Shown here piece by piece: positions 59,485-64,000 of a stretch of DNA of 64,000 bases. Within the stretch, counting starts at the first letter, position 1; every line of letters begins with the position of its first letter. The position numbers were made by a program, and so were the translations under genes. Where the stretch lies: NCBI GenBank assembly GCA_039707465.1, contig CM077645.1:149043503-149107502 (forward strand), given 5' to 3'. The notes beneath the pieces are model-generated. The model did no database searches. It was not told the DNA's origin and saw only the letters and a program-made list of their open reading frames with translations. Origin of the DNA: Rhabdophis nuchalis (Eukaryota; Chordata; Lepidosauria; Squamata; Natricidae).

Positions 59485-59990
59485 TTTTGAACCCCTGAAC
59501 TACAATGTACTTCAAGGTATTAATTATCATCTTTAAAGCGCTCCATGGCTCGGGACCTAGCTATTTGCGGGATCGGATCCTGCCGCATACATCCTCACGG
59601 CCGATTCGCTCCCACAGAGAGGGACTTCTCCGGGTGCCGTCCACTAGACTTTGTCAGCGGGCGACGCCCAGGGGAAGGGCTCTCTCTGTGGCGGGCCCAG
59701 CCCTCTGGAATGACCTTCCCCCCGACATTAGAACAACCACGGACCTCCGCTCCTTCCGTCTGAAATTAAAAACATATTTTTTCTGCTTGGCCGGCCTGGG
59801 GTAGTCTCTCTCTATGGGGTTTTAGTTGTTTAGGGAATTTTAGTTATAATGGGTATTTTAGCACAGGCATTGTTTAATCTGTTTTTAAGATGTTGTTTTG
59901 ATTGTATTTATGGTTTTAGTTTCCCTGTGCACCGCTCCGAGTCCCTACGGGGAGAGGAGCGGTCAAGAAATTAAATATATTATTATTTAT
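59485..59990 (+). mobile_element. L2-type LINE 3' end
   Basis: The plus-strand frame 59505-59804 has FKVLIIIFKALHGSGPSYLR-type residues through LWNDLPPDIRTTTDLRSFRL. The 3' stem CACCGCTCCGAGTCCCTACG and a TTATTATT tail follow. 5'-truncated. Confidence 0.88.
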
Positions 59991-60141
59991 TATTATTAAT
60001 GTAACCAAATGAATCCAGTCCATCATTGCTGTCAATTATGATTCTGAGTGTCATGCAAACCCCCAAATAGGGTTGAGTAAATTATGGCTTAGTAAGGATA
60101 TTAACATCACAGATGACATATGCCGTGATGGCCAGCAAGGA

Positions 60142-60144
<3 letters not shown>

Positions 60145-60172
<28 letters not shown>

Positions 60173-60260
60173 TGTATGTATGTATGTAGGTAGGTAGGTA
60201 GGTAGGTATGTATGTATGTATGTATGTATGTACACACACACACATAGTATGTATGTACTG
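60145..60260. repeat. (ATGT)n / (AGGT)n / (AC)n microsatellite
   Basis: Tandem tetranucleotides with an internal AGGT block and a short (AC)n run. Confidence 0.9.
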
Positions 60261-60439
60261 TATGTATAATATATATTTTATCACCCATAAAATATATTTA
60301 TTTCACATTGCACTTATACCCAAAACAATATAATTCTCAATTCCGTTGAGTATTCAAAAATTAAAGCACTCAAAAGTTTCGTTAAAATGTTTTTCGATTT
60401 TTCCGTTTTCTTTTTTTCTTTTATTGAAGTGTCATTATA

Positions 60440-60836
60440 ATAATAATTGAATAACAGGCATCTACATTCTTCATCCGAATTACGTCGGACTGCAAAGCCT
60501 CCGATGACCACGAGATGGCAAGAAATAACTCTTCAATCCATCTCGCGCTCCTTCGGATATTTGCAACCACATTTGGGGGAAGCTCCCTAATTTTAAGAAA
60601 TCCGGCGTAAAGCGTCTTTCCAAACTCTCGACAAAAACAATGAATTTGTCGTCCGCAAATCCAACGAAAGCATCCGCTACATCCCAGCCGCGGCTTGGGA
60701 AACGCGTTCGCAAACGACTGCGCATGAGCCTCTGGAGGAACCGTAGCTTGCAGCTTCTGACGCTTCGAGTCCGAAAGGCGTGTTGGTTCCGACCTCGTGG
60801 GTCGGAATCTTTCCGGGCGGACCGGTCTCGAAGCCG
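60440..60836 (+). promoter_or_regulatory. RIOK1: CpG-rich promoter and probable untranslated first exon of RIOK1
   Basis: CpG density rises sharply against AT-rich flanks. A strong donor, AAGCCG|GTGAGTAC at 60836/60837, on the plus strand would splice a non-coding first exon to the acceptor at 63138/63139. In mammals this promoter region is shared with CAGE1 on the opposite strand. Long frames on both strands here reflect GC content, not genes. Confidence 0.6.
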
Positions 60837-61249
60837 GTGAGTACAATGGGCTTTAGCGCTGGATTAAAATATTTGGCAAGCTGCCTCCTTGGCAGTGTGA
60901 AGAGCGCAGGAAGTCCAGTAGCGAGCCTGATTGTAGAGAATGGTCGCACTGGCTTTTTGAATTTTGTCAATGGCTGTGATCTGTTGGATTGTAAAGTTAT
61001 TTTAAGTCGCTATTAGGGTTTTCCATTCACTGGAAATGAATGAATGCTACTATGTAGTTTAATTTCTTATCTGAACTCCCTTGGAAAACTCCCCCCTCCT
61101 CCCCTATCCTTAAAAGCGAAATAAACAATACTGTGTGGATCAAACTCGTCTCTTGGTGACAATCTTATTGGCGGAAGTGATTTGCTGCCTCCCAGAATGT
61201 GTTTTTTCCCTGCTTCCCAATTTAGTCTCAGCCCGGGGATCTTACAGAA

Positions 61250-61910
61250 AGGCAGGCTAAATTGTATTTTCTTAGTTATATTAAAATATGTATATATATA
61301 TATATATTAAATATTATATTAAATATTATATTAAAAATATTATATTAAATATTATATTAAAAAAAACAACCCACTCCATGCAGAAATAAACATTTCACAT
61401 TGCACATTTCTGACATCTTTTATGGTCAGCTGATGTCAGTATAGCAAGTGACCTAAGATAGATCTCGGACTGTAAATTAATTCTCCACCAGTGTCTTTAT
61501 TTAAATTGTTCCATCTAGCTCTGGATTGCAAAAATCTAAATACCCATTAATTGGTGAACACTGAGATACTGAAAATTTTGCTCTCATCTAGTCTAGTGGT
61601 TCTTAAAAGGGGGGGGGGTAATTTGGATCTCTCCTGGCAGTAATGATATAATTTGTAATTGTGCTCGTTTCTAAATCTAGGATCCAGGTGGGATGCTACT
61701 GCTAAGCCACTTGTGTAACATAACAGAGTCTGTGGTGTGTGTTTGTGTGTGATAATAACATTATTTGGACTTGGGGAAAAGGGGTTCAAACAGTTTAAGA
61801 GACATTGATCTACTGTTTTCTATTCTTACTGCCATCTAGTATCATCCAGATTTTTTTAGTCCAGGTTTGATAGTCCTACCTATGCCTGAGGGATAGTTTT
61901 TTTAGGCAAA
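61250..61910. repeat. Duplicated segment, copy 2
   Basis: Matches 55918-56300 in the same orientation (AAGTGACCTAAGATAGATCT, GGTGAACACTGAGATACTGA). An insertion of about 180 bp (61630-61810) after GGTAATTTGGATCT is unique to this copy; AT-rich repeats precede it at 61280-61370. Confidence 0.75.
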
Positions 61911-62205
61911 ACATGTCACAACAGCAATGGCCTATAAATCATTAGTGCAGATAATCTCAACTTCCAAACATTGCATGCTGATTCCATACATTTGCTGTGA
62001 AATGCATTTTTTTGGAATCCAGGTGCAAACGATAGGAATGTCATATAGGTTTTATGACACAGGTCTCCACTGCTGGGGATATTAAGCATTGGCTTGTATT
62101 AAAAGGAAATGACAAGACTGCCTTTGGGACATAATGCCAATTTTCTGAAGCCCCGCACTGAGTATTGGGCACAGAGACAAAAACTGAACTTTGTTGAAAT
62201 CGGTG

Positions 62206-62350
62206 CAAGCTGCTGTGGCCTAGAAGTGGATCTCTCGCCTCACAATCAGGAGGTTGTGAGTTCAATCCTAGGTAGAGGCAGATGTAAGACCTCCTGCTTG
62301 GGCATGGGGTTGGACTAGATGACCTGCAAGGTCCCTTCCAACTCTTGTTA
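62206..62350 (+). mobile_element. tRNA-derived SINE with CR1-type tail
   Basis: The head has an A-box-like GTGGCCTAGAAGTGG and B-box-like GAGTTCAATCC with tRNA spacing. The tail GGGGTTGGACTAGATGACCT and CAAGGTCCCTTCCAACTCTT is a CR1 3' end, so the element likely borrows CR1 machinery. Confidence 0.7.
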
Positions 62351-63138
62351 ATCTGTATGAAGAGGTTTGGAAAGGAAATGGACTATTGTAGGCCAGAGAA
62401 AAAGAAATGATGGTGGTTTATGTTGCTTTTCCTGCAGGTTTACTTAAAAATAATTATTACGCTTGGCTTTAGTATGATTTCAGTATATGCCAGCATCGAG
62501 ACAAAAACACTTATTCTTCCTGAAGAAAAGATGAAGGAAGAATAAGTATTTCCAATGCTGGAATAAAGTTGGTGGAATGTAAAGGGGAAACGTGATCATC
62601 TCTTGCCTGGCAGCAGATTATTATTACTGCTATTGTCTCACCCAAATGCACCCAAATGCAATCAAAAAACTGGAACTCCTTAATCAAGTCCTTGAGTTAC
62701 TTCATTATCATATCATACCTATCGATCTCTGCTATACTTTCTTTGGAAATGGCTTCCAGAATCAGAGGTTCCTGGCCGTAAAGGTTAGTAGCAAGCGAGG
62801 GGGAATTTCATGTTGGGATTTTTCCCCCCCCTTGAAGACAAAGTTTGAACATAGTCCGAGTGAGTGATTGCATTGGCTGAAAAAATGCCTGCGTTTCGCT
62901 TATATAAAATCCTCTTTAGTACCAATTAAACGTATTAAATGTTTTGTATTAAACCGTGCATAATAAGACAGCTTATATAGCGAGTTACATTCTACTGGTT
63001 ATCCACAGATATTGTATTGTAGTTACACATAACTCAGAACATGCAGAATTAGGATCTGCTATGTAAAGCGTCACTTGCAATGCTGTGTAATCAAGTATAC
63101 CATATACATTATAATGTACAATGTGCTTCTCTTTACAG

Positions 63139-63284
63139 CATCCATACATATAAATACTTTATAGAAGACTGGGGGTACAGCACAGGCGGGTATCAGATCC
63201 TGTAACAACAGTAATGAATTACAGAGAAGAAATTATGAGTTTGATAGTCCCAGGACAATTTGATGATGCTGACGCTTCAGACAG
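63139..63284 (+). CDS. RIOK1: RIOK1 first coding exon (coding part 63214-63284)
   Basis: The acceptor TTCTCTTTACAG precedes an exon with a 75-nt 5' UTR, ATG at 63214 and donor GTAATG after 63284 (phase 2). The frame reads MNYREEIMSLIVPGQFDDAD, then ASDR, matching the RIOK1 N-terminus. RIOK1 is an atypical kinase/ATPase that acts in late 40S ribosome maturation and recruits substrates to PRMT5. GQFDDAD is the PRMT5-binding motif known in RIOK1 and pICln. The kinase domain exons are beyond the right edge. Confidence 0.9.
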
Positions 63285-63599
63285 GTAATGCTTTTCAGGT
63301 TGTACAAGGCAACTGAGCTTTTTTTAGATAAACCTTGCTCACTTTCTATTTGTTATTCTGGTCCTTTATTATCAGAAACTGGTCCAAGTTTTTTTGTGCA
63401 CATTTAATAAAATAATTACTTGATTTGCCATGTTTGCAAAGTGTTATTACAGTAGTTTTAGATTAAAAAACAATACTATGCTTGAAACATTAATGATCTA
63501 ATAATCAAAAATGGTTGCACTTGTCATCTTGGTGTTCATGCCATTTGCCCCACTCGTCCTTTATGTGAGAAAGTTAATTTCTTGCTCTTCTCTTTGTTA

Positions 63600-63736
63600 A
63601 AAATGTTCTGTTTTTCATAATTTTAACTGATATTTATTGTATTTTATGTTTTTAAATGATGCCTGTGCGCCGCCCTGGGTCCTAACAAGGAGAAGGGCGG
63701 GGTATAAATTTAATAAAATAAATAAATAAATAAATA
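63600..63736 (+). mobile_element. L2-type LINE 3' tail in RIOK1 intron 2
   Basis: GCGCCGCCCTGGGTCCTAAC and GGAGAAGGGCGGGGTATAAA are the L2 3' stem, ending in an (AAAT)n tail. Only the 3' UTR is left. The rest of 63285-64000 shows nothing else. Confidence 0.8.
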
Positions 63737-64000
63737 ACCAATCAGAGATAATGTGTACACAAATAAAATCCCCCAAATTAGTGTTTGTCAAACTTAGCCC
63801 CTGTTAACAGATGTTAACATCAAGTCCAAAATTCCCAGCCTGCAATTTTCAGGAGTTGAAATCCACACCTTGAGAGATGGATACTATAACATACAAATAA
63901 TATCTTGTTCCAAATATTGAAATGTTACCTCCAGCAGTTTCTTATAGATCAATTGTGTACACCTTTGTAGGAATGGAGAGGAAAGGTTACATACAGATAT

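Larger units (their letters stand above)
60837..63138 (+). other. RIOK1: RIOK1 intron 1
   Basis: Between the inferred untranslated exon and the first coding exon. It holds the duplicated segment copy 2 and the SINE; no other exon seen. Confidence 0.5.

Noticed and set aside
60421..60846. Long overlapping frames on both strands
   Set aside because: They lie in a CpG-rich promoter; frames on both strands with no domain are expected from base composition.

Overview
The window reads as vertebrate nuclear DNA, most likely from a squamate reptile and plausibly a snake. It has split genes with GT-AG introns, CpG-island promoters and reptile-type alpha-globins. It is dense in CR1, L2, L1, Rex1-like, hAT, Tc1/mariner, Helitron and tRNA-SINE copies and long microsatellites. 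The species is inferred from repeat and globin style; I ran no search.

Left part (1-15.3 kb): the 5' part of SSR1 (TRAP-alpha) on the minus strand. Five coding exons are visible, and the transmembrane and cytosolic exons lie off the left edge. Its CpG-rich promoter is at 14.3-15.3 kb. Intron 1 (about 10 kb) is full of repeats.

15.3-24.4 kb: nested repeats. A 1.4-kb terminal-inverted-repeat element interrupts a tRNA-SINE cluster. An ORF1-only ('half') L1 with a perfect target duplication sits inside a Rex1-like LINE, which itself splits a MITE.

24.4-33.2 kb: four plus-strand exons with compatible phases, a stop codon and AATAAA encode a short coiled-coil protein. By synteny and a short motif this may be CAGE1, which lies between SSR1 and RIOK1 in mammals, but here it points the other way. 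An L1 ORF2 tail interrupted by an L2 copy follows at 33.2-36.4 kb.

36.9-50.5 kb: a tandem array of three minus-strand adult-type alpha-globin units with a period of about 4 kb. The outer two genes (41.5-42.2 and 49.5-50.2 kb) are intact 142-codon genes. The middle one (45.4-46.1 kb) has a 1-base deletion in exon 2 and is a pseudogene. Units 2 and 3 share an inherited Helitron. The 3' side of gene 1 has collected a CR1 tail, a second half-L1 and a betaretrovirus-like remnant.

50.5-60.4 kb: the 5' flank of the array, with three related blocks carrying GATA and CACCC-like motifs (51.0, 55.0 and 57.0 kb) that could be erythroid regulatory DNA. 60.4-64 kb: a CpG-rich promoter and the start of RIOK1 on the plus strand, including its first coding exon with the PRMT5-binding motif GQFDDAD.

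The main point is the layout: an alpha-globin array lies between SSR1 and RIOK1 instead of beside NPRL3/MPG/LUC7L, where jawed vertebrates usually keep it.
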